Made by a program: the position numbers and the translations under genes
From: an uncultured Eisenbergiella sp.
GTDB taxonomy: Bacteria > Bacillota > Clostridia > Lachnospirales > Lachnospiraceae
Length of the DNA stretch: 64,000 nucleotides
Direction of reading: 5' to 3'
Assembly: GCA_947626995.1 (NCBI GenBank)
Contig: CANQUI010000002.1
Location: 40,141-104,140, forward strand
Notes under the pieces: model-generated
The model's database searches: none
The model's input: the letters and a program-made list of their open reading frames with translations, nothing else
Told to the model about the DNA's origin: nothing
In this document: one piece after another, positions 52,067-61,025 of the stretch
How positions within the stretch are numbered: the stretch's first letter is position 1
How the letters are laid out: each line of letters starts with the position of its first letter

Positions 52067-55000
52067 ATGAATGGAATGAAGAAGGTCGGCTTTTGGACGC
52101 GTGCGGCGGCGGTGACGCTCTGTGTGGCGCTGGTTATATCCACCGGCGGCTTTGCGTTGCAAAGCGAGGCGGCAGGGCCGGATCAGGTATCCGGGGGATC
52201 GGATATTCAGGCGCCCCTTGACCAGACGGAAGAAGAGGAAACCACTCAGGAGGAATCCACTACAGAGGAAGAATCCACTGCGGAGGAAGCATCCACTACG
52301 GAGGAAGAATCCACCACAGAGGAAGAGTCCACCACGGAGGAAGCGTCCGATACGGAGGAGGAATCCACTACGGAGGAAGAGTCTACCACAGAGGAAGAAT
52401 CCACTGCTAAGGAAGAACCGGCGCTTCTGACGGCAAAGGAGCTGGACCGGATGATTATGGATGGGATCACGCTGCTTTCGCTGGACGATATCATGCCCCT
52501 CAGTTTGACGGGAGGACTGGTTTCTTCGGATCATTTTGTCTTTTCTCTGGGAAACCCGGACGGCAGCGGCGCGACGGAATATGAGAGCGTGCAGAAGATA
52601 AAGGAAAGCGGCACGAAGGTGACGGTGGGCGGTTTGGACAGCGCCGACTGGGACGGGGCGAATTCCGGAGTCCAGGGGGCCCAGTCCACCTATCAGACCA
52701 ATTTCCCGGTAATCGAAGGATACGAGCTGGACAGCATCACGGTAAACGGAACGAACGTGGCGCGTTTTGGCAATGTGGAGATCACGGTTTCCGACGACGG
52801 AGGCGGGACCAGTACGGAAACCTATGTTTACTATTCCGCGACGGAAACCGCGGGGATGACCAGCGCGGTCTTACGCAGCGGGGAAAAATTCCGCCTGAAT
52901 TATGTCCCCACGGAATTTGGGGTCTCCTATGAAGTATATTTAAAGGACGGCGACAATCTGACGCCGGCGGGCGCGGAGGAAAAATTCTCCTTAAACAGTA
53001 TTTTCGGGCTTCGCCGCGCCACCGCCACCGTAAACCGGTGGTTCAGCGTGGACGTGACGGCGCCGGAGGGATATTACGCCAGGGTTTATATCGGCGCAAG
53101 CAACCTGTTCCAACCGTCTCAGGTGCCGGCAGATCAGGAAAAATTCCCGCAGGAGGAAGGATACGGCAGCAATCGTCTGGGAGAGGACGTGTCCTGGAAG
53201 GATAAGGATGAATCCGCCAAAAATGCCGGCGGTATCGTGGATACCGGGCAGGCCACGCCGCAGTTTTTCTCCCGGAGCGGCACCTATGCGTCCGGCAGAC
53301 CCGGAAGCGCGCAAAGCGATCAGAAGGTGTGCGTGGTGCTGGAAAAGCGGCAGCTGAGCGAGTATCAGTTCAACGTGGATTATTTTACTAAGGCCCGGAC
53401 GGGAGATGCGGTCAATTCCACCAAAATGTCCTACGAGGGGGATCCGCAGATTGCGATGAATGGGGACGGGACCATGAACGGGCAGTGGAGCTTTACCACG
53501 AAGCTGACGTCCGGCATGTATCATGTGGAACTGCGCAGTCTGGAGATCAACGGAATCAGCCTGAATATTCCTTATATTGAGACGCCCTCCGCCGACACGG
53601 TAGGCGCGACGGCGCAGGAGACGACAACGCTTCCCTCCGGCGCGAAGGTGACGCTGAAGGTGACGGCCGTGGATCTGGATAGGCCTACCGAACGTTATCA
53701 GAGAAAATACGACCTGACGGTGGAAAACTGCTCGCGGGATATTTATCTGACCTATGGCACGCTGATCAACGACATGTCCGGCTACCGGGAGGTGGTGCTA
53801 AGCGAGCTGTCCGGAGTGGAGGTGCAGCTTTGGGCGAATCAGCACAACGAGCACTATTATAAATGGAGGGACAATACGGAGGGCAATTCGCTGCGCTGCG
53901 GACAGCAATATAATTTTGCCTATATGTATACCAACAAAAATATGGACACGGCCCAGAACGGGAACCAATATCCCCATGATACGGAATCTGACAATCCGTA
54001 TGAGGGAAACGTTCGTTTCCGTCTGAAGGAGGGCTATGCCTGGGCGACCAACGACGGGAAGGGCGTCTGGGACGCGATCCGTTTTGTCAATAAGTCCGGC
54101 TTAAAGGAACAGACTTTTACGGAGGATGATGTACTGGGGCCGGATTCGGCCGGATGGTATTATGTGACGCTGACAGATCAGAATACGGCGAATAACAGTA
54201 TCAACCTGCTGCGCATTGAAGCGCAGATGGAACAGTATGAGATTCATTATGTGGATGGCAAGGACAGTCCCATGAACGAAGGGCTTTCTGACCTTCTAAG
54301 CGGCGGCGCCTCCGTCCGGAACATGCCGGTTTTTCAGGACGGCGCAAGCGCCTATACCACCACCGATGACAACTACGGCAGATATTATTCCGTTTCGGAT
54401 ACCACGGGCGGTTACAGTGGTTTTGCCTCCTATAACCGGATCACCATCAGCGGAAGATCGCCTTCGATCCGGGGCGCGGAGCGTCCCGCTACGTTCCGGT
54501 ACTGGGTGGTGACCGACGCCGACGGGAATCCGCTGGATCAAAAAGGACAAAAGATCACCGGGACAGGGGATCTTTCGAATCAATACCAGAAGATCTATCC
54601 GGCGGATATGTGCGGTTTGGAAAATCTGATTTCCGGCGCGACTCTGATTGACGAAGCAAAACAGAATTACGCGATCTACCTGACGGCGTGGTGGGAACTT
54701 CCCGCAAACGACTTTTCCTATTACGTGACCTATAACAGGACCGAAGCGGACGGGACGCAGGTTACGCGGTTTACGGGCGACATTGCGTATCAGGGCGGCA
54801 GCGCGGTGATGAAGCGGGAAACCTACTCCGGCGCCCAAAGCGTGAACCTGGTTTTGGATACGGCGCAGGCGGGCGGACCGGATGAATGGCTCAAAGAGCC
54901 GCAGAATATCTGGTACAAATATGATACCACGAAAAACGGAAGCCGGAATCATGCGGGGCAGTTTTATTGGGCCGGCGTGCAAAACGAGGGCGAGATGGAC

Positions 55001-56104
55001 GTCTGGTTTATTTCTTCCCTGGGACATCTGGATGTGAAAAAGACGGTGCAGGGAGCGTCGGATCCGGACACGGAATTTCCGTTTGCGATTGCCTTCACCC
55101 TTCCTGCGGACGATGGCAATACCCAGGGAAATGAAGCCAATTATTTCGGGACCGGGTCTTATACGGTATCCTATACGCTGGACGACGGAAAGGGCGGCGG
55201 CGGTACGTCGCAGCTTTCCCTGCAGAAAAGAGGGTCGGAGTATACCGGCACCCTGAAGCTGAAAGACGGGCAGACGGCCTCCTTTGCGCTTCCCGCGGGC
55301 ACATCCTATACCATCGAGGAACAGTTGGACGATCTGGATTATGAGACGCAGGATCCCAAAAGAAACGGAAGCGTCCTGCCCAATACGAAGAAGGAGGAAG
55401 CGTATGTGAATCGTCCTGCCAACAGGACCGGTACGCTGATCGTCCAAAAGAGGCTGGCGGGCGCGTCGTCAGCGGCGCCCGGGGAAGGGTTTTTGTTCTA
55501 TGTGACCTTTGAGCCGCCCCAAAAAGCCGCCGACTATTTTGACAAAAAGGATCAGCCGGGCGCCTGGGAGGTTTCCGGCACGAAAAAAACGACGGAGGAG
55601 CCGAGCGGAAAAACGGAAACGGTTTCTTTGGAAAAACAGGGAGACGAATACCGGGGAAGCTTCCGGCTTTCCGCGGGCGAGAGCATTGCGTTTGTCCTGC
55701 CGCCGGATACGAAGTGGCGTCTGACAGAACAGCCGTCGCCGCCGTTTGTCAGCAGCATCGGAAACGGCGTATCCGGGTCCATGGGACGGACGGAAAAAAC
55801 GGTGGACGTAATCAATATGCTTCGGAGCGCGGACAGCGGAGAATCGTCCGGCGGCGGCAAACGGTTCGGCGGCCTGCCGAATCCGGAAAAAACGCTGAAT
55901 ATAGGGACGACAGCCGCTAACCCTGCTTTGACGCAGGGGCCACAGGACGCCGTAACCGCGCACGATGAGGCCGGCGAACAGGCCGCGCGAAACGCTGCCA
56001 CAGGCGACACGGCCCGGCCGGTGTTCTGGGCGTTTCTGGCAGTCGCAGGACTGCTTGTTCTTGGCATAGAACGGTATCGTCAAAAAAATTTTAAAAAAAG
56101 GTAA
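52067..56104 (+). CDS. Large repeat-stalk surface protein with non-LPXTG anchor
   Basis: This 1345-residue protein has a signal peptide (residues 1-32), an acidic EESTTEE repeat stalk (about 55-118) and a large region of unrecognised beta domains (about 150-980). Two pilin-like domains follow: LDVKKTVQGASDPDTEFPFAIAFTLP near 985 and LIVQKRLAGASSAAPGEGFLFYVTFEPP near 1125, each ending in a T-x-Y-x-I-x-E or W-x-L-T-E turn. The C-terminus is an ATGD segment, a hydrophobic span and RYRQKNFKKR, like a sortase signal with a divergent motif. No sortase is nearby. An adhesin or pilus-like role is likely. The ribosome site AGAAGGAG precedes the ATG. Confidence 0.85.
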   Translation: MNGMKKVGFWTRAAAVTLCVALVISTGGFALQSEAAGPDQVSGGSDIQAPLDQTEEEETTQEESTTEEESTAEEASTTEEESTTEEESTTEEASDTEEESTTEEESTTEEESTAKEEPALLTAKELDRMIMDGITLLSLDDIMPLSLTGGLVSSDHFVFSLGNPDGSGATEYESVQKIKESGTKVTVGGLDSADWDGANSGVQGAQSTYQTNFPVIEGYELDSITVNGTNVARFGNVEITVSDDGGGTSTETYVYYSATETAGMTSAVLRSGEKFRLNYVPTEFGVSYEVYLKDGDNLTPAGAEEKFSLNSIFGLRRATATVNRWFSVDVTAPEGYYARVYIGASNLFQPSQVPADQEKFPQEEGYGSNRLGEDVSWKDKDESAKNAGGIVDTGQATPQFFSRSGTYASGRPGSAQSDQKVCVVLEKRQLSEYQFNVDYFTKARTGDAVNSTKMSYEGDPQIAMNGDGTMNGQWSFTTKLTSGMYHVELRSLEINGISLNIPYIETPSADTVGATAQETTTLPSGAKVTLKVTAVDLDRPTERYQRKYDLTVENCSRDIYLTYGTLINDMSGYREVVLSELSGVEVQLWANQHNEHYYKWRDNTEGNSLRCGQQYNFAYMYTNKNMDTAQNGNQYPHDTESDNPYEGNVRFRLKEGYAWATNDGKGVWDAIRFVNKSGLKEQTFTEDDVLGPDSAGWYYVTLTDQNTANNSINLLRIEAQMEQYEIHYVDGKDSPMNEGLSDLLSGGASVRNMPVFQDGASAYTTTDDNYGRYYSVSDTTGGYSGFASYNRITISGRSPSIRGAERPATFRYWVVTDADGNPLDQKGQKITGTGDLSNQYQKIYPADMCGLENLISGATLIDEAKQNYAIYLTAWWELPANDFSYYVTYNRTEADGTQVTRFTGDIAYQGGSAVMKRETYSGAQSVNLVLDTAQAGGPDEWLKEPQNIWYKYDTTKNGSRNHAGQFYWAGVQNEGEMDVWFISSLGHLDVKKTVQGASDPDTEFPFAIAFTLPADDGNTQGNEANYFGTGSYTVSYTLDDGKGGGGTSQLSLQKRGSEYTGTLKLKDGQTASFALPAGTSYTIEEQLDDLDYETQDPKRNGSVLPNTKKEEAYVNRPANRTGTLIVQKRLAGASSAAPGEGFLFYVTFEPPQKAADYFDKKDQPGAWEVSGTKKTTEEPSGKTETVSLEKQGDEYRGSFRLSAGESIAFVLPPDTKWRLTEQPSPPFVSSIGNGVSGSMGRTEKTVDVINMLRSADSGESSGGGKRFGGLPNPEKTLNIGTTAANPALTQGPQDAVTAHDEAGEQAARNAATGDTARPVFWAFLAVAGLLVLGIERYRQKNFKKR
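52229..52418 (+). repeat. 18-bp in-frame repeats (EESTTE stalk)
   Basis: About ten imperfect 18-bp units (GAGGAAGAATCCACTACR type) encode a Glu/Ser/Thr stalk. A change in unit number would keep the frame and alter stalk length. Confidence 0.92.
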
Positions 56105-56171
56105 CGATTTGTCCTTTCTGCGGAATATATATAGTATGAACCAGATCATTCCAAAGATAAGGAGCTTTCCC

Positions 56172-56381
56172 ATGATACCTGAAAACAATATCGGAACCGT
56201 TATCGCCGACGCCTGCCGGCAGAAAGATCTTTCTTACTACCGGCTGGCCAAACAATCCGGGATTCCCCTCACCACGATTATGCACATTGTGGACGGCAAT
56301 ACGAAAAATCCCGGATTTTATACCATCGCTACGCTGTGCCGCATCCTGGAGCTTTCCATGGACGATGTATGCGTCTGGTAA
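56172..56381 (+). CDS. Small XRE-type HTH protein
   Basis: This 69-residue protein is one Cro/CI domain (MIPENNIGTVIADACRQKDLSYYRLAKQSGIPLTTIMHIVDGNTKNPGFYTIATLCRILELSMDDV). The start is the ATG at 56172 behind ATAAGGAGC; the ORF-track start at 56109 lies in the leader. A possible promoter (TTGTCC, with TAGTAT about 17 bp on) precedes it. It lies directly after the surface protein and before a terminator. A target is not apparent. Confidence 0.85.
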   Translation: MIPENNIGTVIADACRQKDLSYYRLAKQSGIPLTTIMHIVDGNTKNPGFYTIATLCRILELSMDDVCVW

Positions 56382-56432
56382 GCCGCTCCGATCGTTTGGA
56401 TCCGGGGGCGATTTTGAAAGAAAAAGAGAAAA

Positions 56433-56466
56433 ACATCCCAAAGCATGCGGCTTTGGGATGTTTTTT
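56433..56466 (+). terminator. Terminator after the small HTH gene
   Basis: ACATCCCAAAGC pairs with GCTTTGGGATGT around a 5-nt loop and is followed by TTTTT. Confidence 0.93.
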
Positions 56467-56477
56467 GTCGTGAAACA

Positions 56478-56506
56478 TTGATTTTGTGTTACGAATTGAT
56501 TAAAAT
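56478..56506 (+). promoter_or_regulatory. Promoter of the sigma factor gene
   Basis: TTGATT (56478-56483) and TAAAAT (56501-56506) are 17 bp apart. Confidence 0.7.
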
Positions 56507-56573
56507 ATGATTACGGATAACTGGATCGGTGTCAGGAAAGGAAGACCGGACAAAAGAGAAAGAGGGGCGGGCC

Positions 56574-57101
56574 ATGGTCACCACCGAAAAGAGTTTCGAT
56601 GAAATCTATCGACAAAACTATTCCAGAATCTATTCCTATATCAGAAGGTCTCTCAGGCAGGAGTGGCCGGAAGCGGAGGATTTGACACAGCAGGTCTTTT
56701 TGATTGCGTTTCAGAAATGGGACGAGCTGCAGGAGCATCCGAACATTCCGGCGTTTTTGACGCAGGTGGCAAAGAATATTTTGCTTAAACGGAGCATCGG
56801 TCAGAAGGTGGCGTATATGGGATCTACAGAGCTTATGACGGTCATGTCCCTCAAACAGGCGGAGGATCCCGCTTACGATATGGTGGAATATTATGCCTCC
56901 ATAGAAAGTATTCTTTCCAAGGGACAGCTGTATCTGCTGCGTCAGTATTATGAAAACGGATACACCGCGGAGGAAATTGCCAGAGGACTGGGGATACAGG
57001 GGAGCTGTTTCAAAAGAAGAATTGCGAGAATGAAGGAGAAAGTCAGGATCGGAATGGAGCTGGCGGCCTGGATGGTTTTGATCACGGGCGCGTCTTTCTG
57101 A
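56574..57101 (+). CDS. Sigma-70 family (ECF-like) sigma factor
   Basis: This 175-residue protein has sigma region 2 (YRQNYSRIYSYIRRSLRQEWPEAEDLTQQVFLIAFQKWDEL, then FLTQVAKNILLKRS) and region 4 (LSKGQLYLLRQYYENGYTAEEIARGLGIQGSCFKRRIARMKEKVR). No region 3 is present. It ends in a short hydrophobic tail (LAAWMVLITGASF), an unusual feature that might touch the membrane. No anti-sigma factor with a typical zinc-binding domain follows; the next gene is a membrane protein. The start is the ATG at 56574 behind AGAGGGGCGG; the ORF-track start at 56529 is less likely. Its target promoters are unknown. Confidence 0.88.
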   Translation: MVTTEKSFDEIYRQNYSRIYSYIRRSLRQEWPEAEDLTQQVFLIAFQKWDELQEHPNIPAFLTQVAKNILLKRSIGQKVAYMGSTELMTVMSLKQAEDPAYDMVEYYASIESILSKGQLYLLRQYYENGYTAEEIARGLGIQGSCFKRRIARMKEKVRIGMELAAWMVLITGASF

Positions 57102-57149
57102 TTTCAGAGGCGCAGACGGCGTCATTTCGGTTTCGGATCGATAAAAAGG

Positions 57150-58454
57150 ATGGCATATACTTATTTGCAGTTGTTTCTGTTTTTTTTATGTTACGGCATT
57201 TTGGGATGGTGCGCGGAAACGGCCTGTATGGCCGTGATTGCCCGCCGGCTTGTCAACCGCGGGTTTTTCGCCCTTCCCATCTGCCCCAAATACGGCGTGA
57301 TGATGATCATTTTGATCATTGCGCTGCCCACTTTGCGCGGGCATTTCTTTTTGCAGTTTCTGCTGACGCTGACCGTCGTGTCTGCCACGGACTATTTTGC
57401 GGGCTTTTTGTCCAAGCGCATCTGGCGCAAGAGCCTGTGGCCTTATGAGAGAAACACGGTGTTTGGCGGCGAGATCCGGGGCAGCCTGCTGGCCATAGCC
57501 AAGGCCGTGGCCGCGTATCTGACGGTGCTTTTGCTGCATCCGTTTCTCTTTCTGGCCATCAGCCTTTTGCCTGTTTTGGTGCTGCAAATCACGGCGGGCG
57601 TTTTTTTGCTGGCCATGGCCGCGGATTTTGGCATGATCCTTTATGTGGTGATAAAGGGAAGGCGCAAAAAGGATCCGGAGGCGACGGCGGAGATCCGGCA
57701 GGGGCAAATGGCCTGGAAGGACCGTCTGGGCGCAAAAATTTATCATACTGTCTGGAAACGGTTGAACCGGGCGTATCCGAATATGGAAACGGCGGAGCCC
57801 TCCCAGGAGGGGGAATATGTTTTTGCCCGCGGCGTATGCCCGGATAAGCTCTTCTGGGTCTTTCTCGTCTGCGCCTTTTTCGGCGATCTGATCGAAACGG
57901 TCTACTGCCGTATGACCATGGGAAGGTGGATGAGCCGTTCCAGCGTCATATACGGGACGTTCAGCATTGTCTGGGGCATGGGCGCGGTGCTTTTGACCGT
58001 GATCCTGCAGCGGCTGGCCGTTCGGGACGACCGGTATGTATTTCTGGCGGGTGCGGTGCTGGGCGGCGTCTACGAATATACGTGCAGCGTGTTTACGGAA
58101 GTGTTTTTCGGGACGACCTTTTGGGATTACAGCAAAATCCCTTTTAACATCGGCGGCCGCACCAATCTTTTGTTCTGTATTTTCTGGGGGCTGCTTTCGG
58201 TGGCCTGGGTCAAGATCTGTTATCCTGTGATCAGCCGCTGGATTGAGAAAATCCCGCCTCTTTTGGGCAAAACGGCGACCTGGGTGCTGATTGTCCTGCT
58301 CTGCTGCGACGCCCTGCTTTCCGCGGCCGCAATGGTGCGTTATGTAAAGCGGCAGGCAGGAGACGGGGCCGAAACGGTGACGGAGGCTTTTCTGGATGCC
58401 AATTATCCGGATGAGATGGTAGAACAGGTGTGGCCGAACATGAAAATCCGGTGA
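57150..58454 (+). CDS. Duplicated PF06541-type membrane protein
   Basis: This 434-residue protein consists of two tandem PF06541 (putative ABC transporter type IV, CmpB) units. Unit 1 (about residues 1-175) contains FFLCYGILGWCAETACMAVIARRLVNRGFFALPICPKYGVMM. Unit 2 (about 230-410) contains LVCAFFGDLIETVYCRMTMGRWMSRSSVIYGTFSIVWGMG. Each has the Glu-containing first span and a following small-residue loop. The family is common in Lachnospiraceae; its transport role is not proved and no ATPase gene is adjacent. It lies 48 nt after the sigma factor and 18 nt before the phosphodiesterase. Confidence 0.88.
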   Translation: MAYTYLQLFLFFLCYGILGWCAETACMAVIARRLVNRGFFALPICPKYGVMMIILIIALPTLRGHFFLQFLLTLTVVSATDYFAGFLSKRIWRKSLWPYERNTVFGGEIRGSLLAIAKAVAAYLTVLLLHPFLFLAISLLPVLVLQITAGVFLLAMAADFGMILYVVIKGRRKKDPEATAEIRQGQMAWKDRLGAKIYHTVWKRLNRAYPNMETAEPSQEGEYVFARGVCPDKLFWVFLVCAFFGDLIETVYCRMTMGRWMSRSSVIYGTFSIVWGMGAVLLTVILQRLAVRDDRYVFLAGAVLGGVYEYTCSVFTEVFFGTTFWDYSKIPFNIGGRTNLLFCIFWGLLSVAWVKICYPVISRWIEKIPPLLGKTATWVLIVLLCCDALLSAAAMVRYVKRQAGDGAETVTEAFLDANYPDEMVEQVWPNMKIR

Positions 58455-58472
58455 CAGCAGGAGTAAGAAACG

Positions 58473-59765
58473 ATGCAAAGACCCAAACGTGTGATGATTA
58501 TATCCTTTGACGCGGTAGGAAGTCAGGATCTTCCTTTTTTGCGCACATTGCCCAATTTTTCCGCTTTTTTTCAGGACGCGGCCCTTTTTCCCCACGTCAG
58601 GAGCACGTATCCGTCCCTTACCTATCCGGCGCATACTTCCATCATTACCGGCCGGATGCCCAAAAATCACGGCGTTACGGATAATACGAAGCTTGACCCC
58701 AAAAGGGAGTGCCCGGACTGGATCTGTCAGCGCCGTTTCATTCGCGGCACCACGCTGTATGATGAGGCAGGGAAAAAGGGAATTCGGACGGCGGCGCTGC
58801 TCTGGCCTGTGGTGGGAAGAAGCGGGATCCCCTATGCGGTGCCGGAGGTGATGGCGACGCGCAGGTGGCAGACGCAGCTTCTGGTAAACGCCATGAACGG
58901 CCCTTTGGGGTATCAGCTGGATCTGAACCGGCGGTTCGGATATCTGCGGGACGGAATCCGTCAGCCCGCGCTGGATCATTTCATACAGGCCTGCGCGCTG
59001 TATACCATCCGCACCTATCGCCCCGGGCTGTTTCTCCTGCATTTGACCGATGTGGATACCCATCGTCATCTTTACGGGGTTTCGCATGAAAAGGTAACCG
59101 AGGCGCTGCGCCGTCACGACCGGCGGCTGGGAGAGCTTTTGGAGGCCCTAAAGCAGACGGGAGAGATGGAAGAGACCACGGTGATCCTGTTGGGGGACCA
59201 TTATCAGAAGGATGTCCGAAACATCGCCTTTGTCAATTATATCCTGCTTCGGGAGGGACTGATGACGGAAAAGAACGGGAAAATCAAAAGCTGGAAAGCG
59301 TTCGTCAAGGGCTGCGGCGGCAGCGCCTATGTGTACCGAAATCCCAAAGACCGGATGGATCCGGCGACGGAGGAGAAACTTATGCGTATCCTTCAGGATC
59401 TTCTCAAACGGGAGGATTACGGGATCGGTCGGATTTTTACGAACCGGGAGGCGCAGTCTCTGGGTGCGGATCCGACCTGCTTTGCCATGCTGGAGGCAAA
59501 GGAAGGATGGTGTTTTCTGGACGATTGGCGGCAGGAAAGCAAAGACGCGAAGCTGGAAAAGGGACATGCGGTCCGAGGCTCCCACGGTTATCTGACGGCA
59601 GGCGAAGAGGATCAGACCTTTTTTGCCGCCAAAGGCTGCGGGATCCGGCCCGGAATACAGCAAAAAGAGATTGCGCTCTGGGACGAGGGTCCCACTCTCG
59701 CGGCGCTGATGGGGCTGGATCTGGGAGAGACGGACGGGACCGTGCAGTATGAGATGCTGCTTTGA
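58473..59765 (+). CDS. Alkaline phosphatase-fold phosphodiesterase
   Basis: This 430-residue protein has the nucleotide pyrophosphatase/phosphodiesterase core. It shows VMIISFDAVGSQDL (metal Asp), TYPSLTYPAHTSIITGRMPKNHGV (Thr nucleophile, about residue 48), HLTDVDTHRHLYG (metal Asp/His), LLGDHYQKDV (Asp-His) and a late RGSHGYLT (His). It should hydrolyse phosphodiesters or phosphate monoesters with two zinc ions. No signal peptide is visible, so it is probably cytoplasmic. It is followed 14 nt later by a PHP hydrolase; the pair may act in sequence on one substrate, which is unknown. Confidence 0.88.
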   Translation: MQRPKRVMIISFDAVGSQDLPFLRTLPNFSAFFQDAALFPHVRSTYPSLTYPAHTSIITGRMPKNHGVTDNTKLDPKRECPDWICQRRFIRGTTLYDEAGKKGIRTAALLWPVVGRSGIPYAVPEVMATRRWQTQLLVNAMNGPLGYQLDLNRRFGYLRDGIRQPALDHFIQACALYTIRTYRPGLFLLHLTDVDTHRHLYGVSHEKVTEALRRHDRRLGELLEALKQTGEMEETTVILLGDHYQKDVRNIAFVNYILLREGLMTEKNGKIKSWKAFVKGCGGSAYVYRNPKDRMDPATEEKLMRILQDLLKREDYGIGRIFTNREAQSLGADPTCFAMLEAKEGWCFLDDWRQESKDAKLEKGHAVRGSHGYLTAGEEDQTFFAAKGCGIRPGIQQKEIALWDEGPTLAALMGLDLGETDGTVQYEMLL

Positions 59766-59779
59766 AACAGGGAGAAAAA

Positions 59780-60481
59780 ATGGGATATCGATATGAAACG
59801 CATGTCCATACCCGGGAGGCCAGCGCCTGCGCGTCGGCCGGCGGGAAAGAGATGGCAAGGGCTTATTGGAAACTGGGCTATACGGGACTTTTTATCACGG
59901 ATCATTTTTTTAACGGAAATACCGCAATCCCGGAGAATCTGCCCTGGAAGGAGCGGATCTCCCTTTTTTGCAGCGGATATGAGAACGCGAAGGAGGAGGG
60001 GCAGCGGCTGGGCCTGCAGGTGTTTTTCGGCATGGAATACGGGGTGGGGACGGCGGATTTTCTGATTTACAATCTGGATCCCAAATGGCTGCTTGCCCAT
60101 GAGGATATCCACCGGGAGAATCCCAAAACGGCCTTTCGGATCATGCACGAAGACGGCGCGTTCATCGTGCAGGCGCATCCGTTCCGCCAGCGGGCGTATA
60201 TCGACAGCATTTTGCTGTTCCCCTGGGACACGGACGCGGTGGAAATCATAAACGGCGCCCATGAGGGCGCCGCCGAGTGCGATGCGTTTGCGGAACAATA
60301 TGCAAAGATGTACCGGCTGGCCGGCACCTCCGGCGCGGACAGCCACAACCTGGACCGCATTTATGCCTGCGGGGTGGAAACGGACCGTAAATTTTCCGCT
60401 CCCTGCGATTATCGCAGCCTGATCCTTTCCGGGAAAGCCAGGCTGCTTCATTCCGGGGCGATGGATCTTCGGGAAAACTGA
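59780..60481 (+). CDS. PHP-domain phosphoesterase
   Basis: This 233-residue protein carries PHP metal-binding motifs: YETHVHTREASACASAGG (His-x-His), LFITDHFF (Asp-His), FGMEYG (Glu), VQAHPFRQRAY (His) and GADSHNLDRI (Asp-x-His). PHP hydrolases cleave phosphate esters such as histidinol phosphate or cyclic adenylate phosphates. The start is the ATG at 59780 with ACAGGGAGAAAAA upstream; the TTG start in the track (59762) adds six residues. It follows the alkaline phosphatase-fold enzyme and converges with the DUF4364 gene nine bases away. Confidence 0.9.
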   Translation: MGYRYETHVHTREASACASAGGKEMARAYWKLGYTGLFITDHFFNGNTAIPENLPWKERISLFCSGYENAKEEGQRLGLQVFFGMEYGVGTADFLIYNLDPKWLLAHEDIHRENPKTAFRIMHEDGAFIVQAHPFRQRAYIDSILLFPWDTDAVEIINGAHEGAAECDAFAEQYAKMYRLAGTSGADSHNLDRIYACGVETDRKFSAPCDYRSLILSGKARLLHSGAMDLREN

Positions 60482-60490
60482 ACGGGCGTC

Positions 60491-61006
60491 TCAAAACAGG
60501 GAGGAGGTCAGATACTGATAGATCTCCCTGTTTTTTTTCTGCCAGTTATCGCACACGGAGACGGCCAGCTCCTCGGTGGGGACATTGAGCTTTAAAGAAA
60601 GCAGCACCGTATCCTTTTCTGAGGCGGTAAGCGCCGTTTCAAAGGTACCGTCCGTGGTTTTGTAGTAATTGCCGGTGACGGAAATCTCGCTGCGCATTTC
60701 CAGGCCGTTTTCCTGCAGGTATTCCTGAATTTCCGCCTTGATGGCGTGGCCGATGCGGTTCTCGAAATAAGAAAGGGAAGCCTGTCCCTCCGGCGTCAAA
60801 ATCAGCTGCCTGCGGTTGGAAAGCGTCCTGGCGCGGATCAGGCCGGACTGGGTCAGTTCGTGGATCACCTGTTGCAGCGTCAGGTAATTGGTATATTCCT
60901 TTTCCAGAATGAAATCGCTGATCTGGGCCGCCGTAAGCGGAAAGGTGGCCCGATCCAGCAGATAGAGCACGATCAGTTTGTAGAGTGTCAGCGGTTCCTG
61001 CGTCAT
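60491..61006 (-). CDS. DUF4364 family protein
   Basis: This 171-residue protein matches DUF4364: MTQEPLTLYKLIVLYLLDRATFPLTAAQISDFILEKEYTNYLTLQQVIHELTQSGLI is a winged-helix-like N-terminus, and a beta/alpha C-terminal part includes TASEKDTVLLSLKLNVPTEELAVSVCDNW. The family is common in Clostridia and is presumed to bind DNA, but no target is known to me. It follows the malic enzyme gene by 19 nt on the minus strand and probably shares its promoter. Its 3' end carries the terminator of the opposite unit. Confidence 0.9.
   Translation of the reverse strand: MTQEPLTLYKLIVLYLLDRATFPLTAAQISDFILEKEYTNYLTLQQVIHELTQSGLIRARTLSNRRQLILTPEGQASLSYFENRIGHAIKAEIQEYLQENGLEMRSEISVTGNYYKTTDGTFETALTASEKDTVLLSLKLNVPTEELAVSVCDNWQKKNREIYQYLTSSLF
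60493..60538 (+). terminator. Terminator of the PHP unit, inside the DUF4364 coding sequence
   Basis: AAAACAGGGAG pairs with CTCCCTGTTTT around a 20-nt loop, followed by four more T. It lies within the last codons of the convergent DUF4364 gene, so one sequence serves as both coding sequence and terminator. Confidence 0.85.
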
Positions 61007-61025
61007 GAGAGTACTCCGCCGTTTC

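Noticed and set aside
52229-52418. Possible CRISPR-like array
   Set aside because: The short repeats have no unique spacers and read in frame as an acidic stalk.
57186-59117. A 643-codon minus-strand ORF
   Set aside because: It is antisense to the PF06541 and phosphodiesterase genes, has no family motif, and is His/Arg/Gln-rich as expected for a shadow frame in GC-rich DNA.
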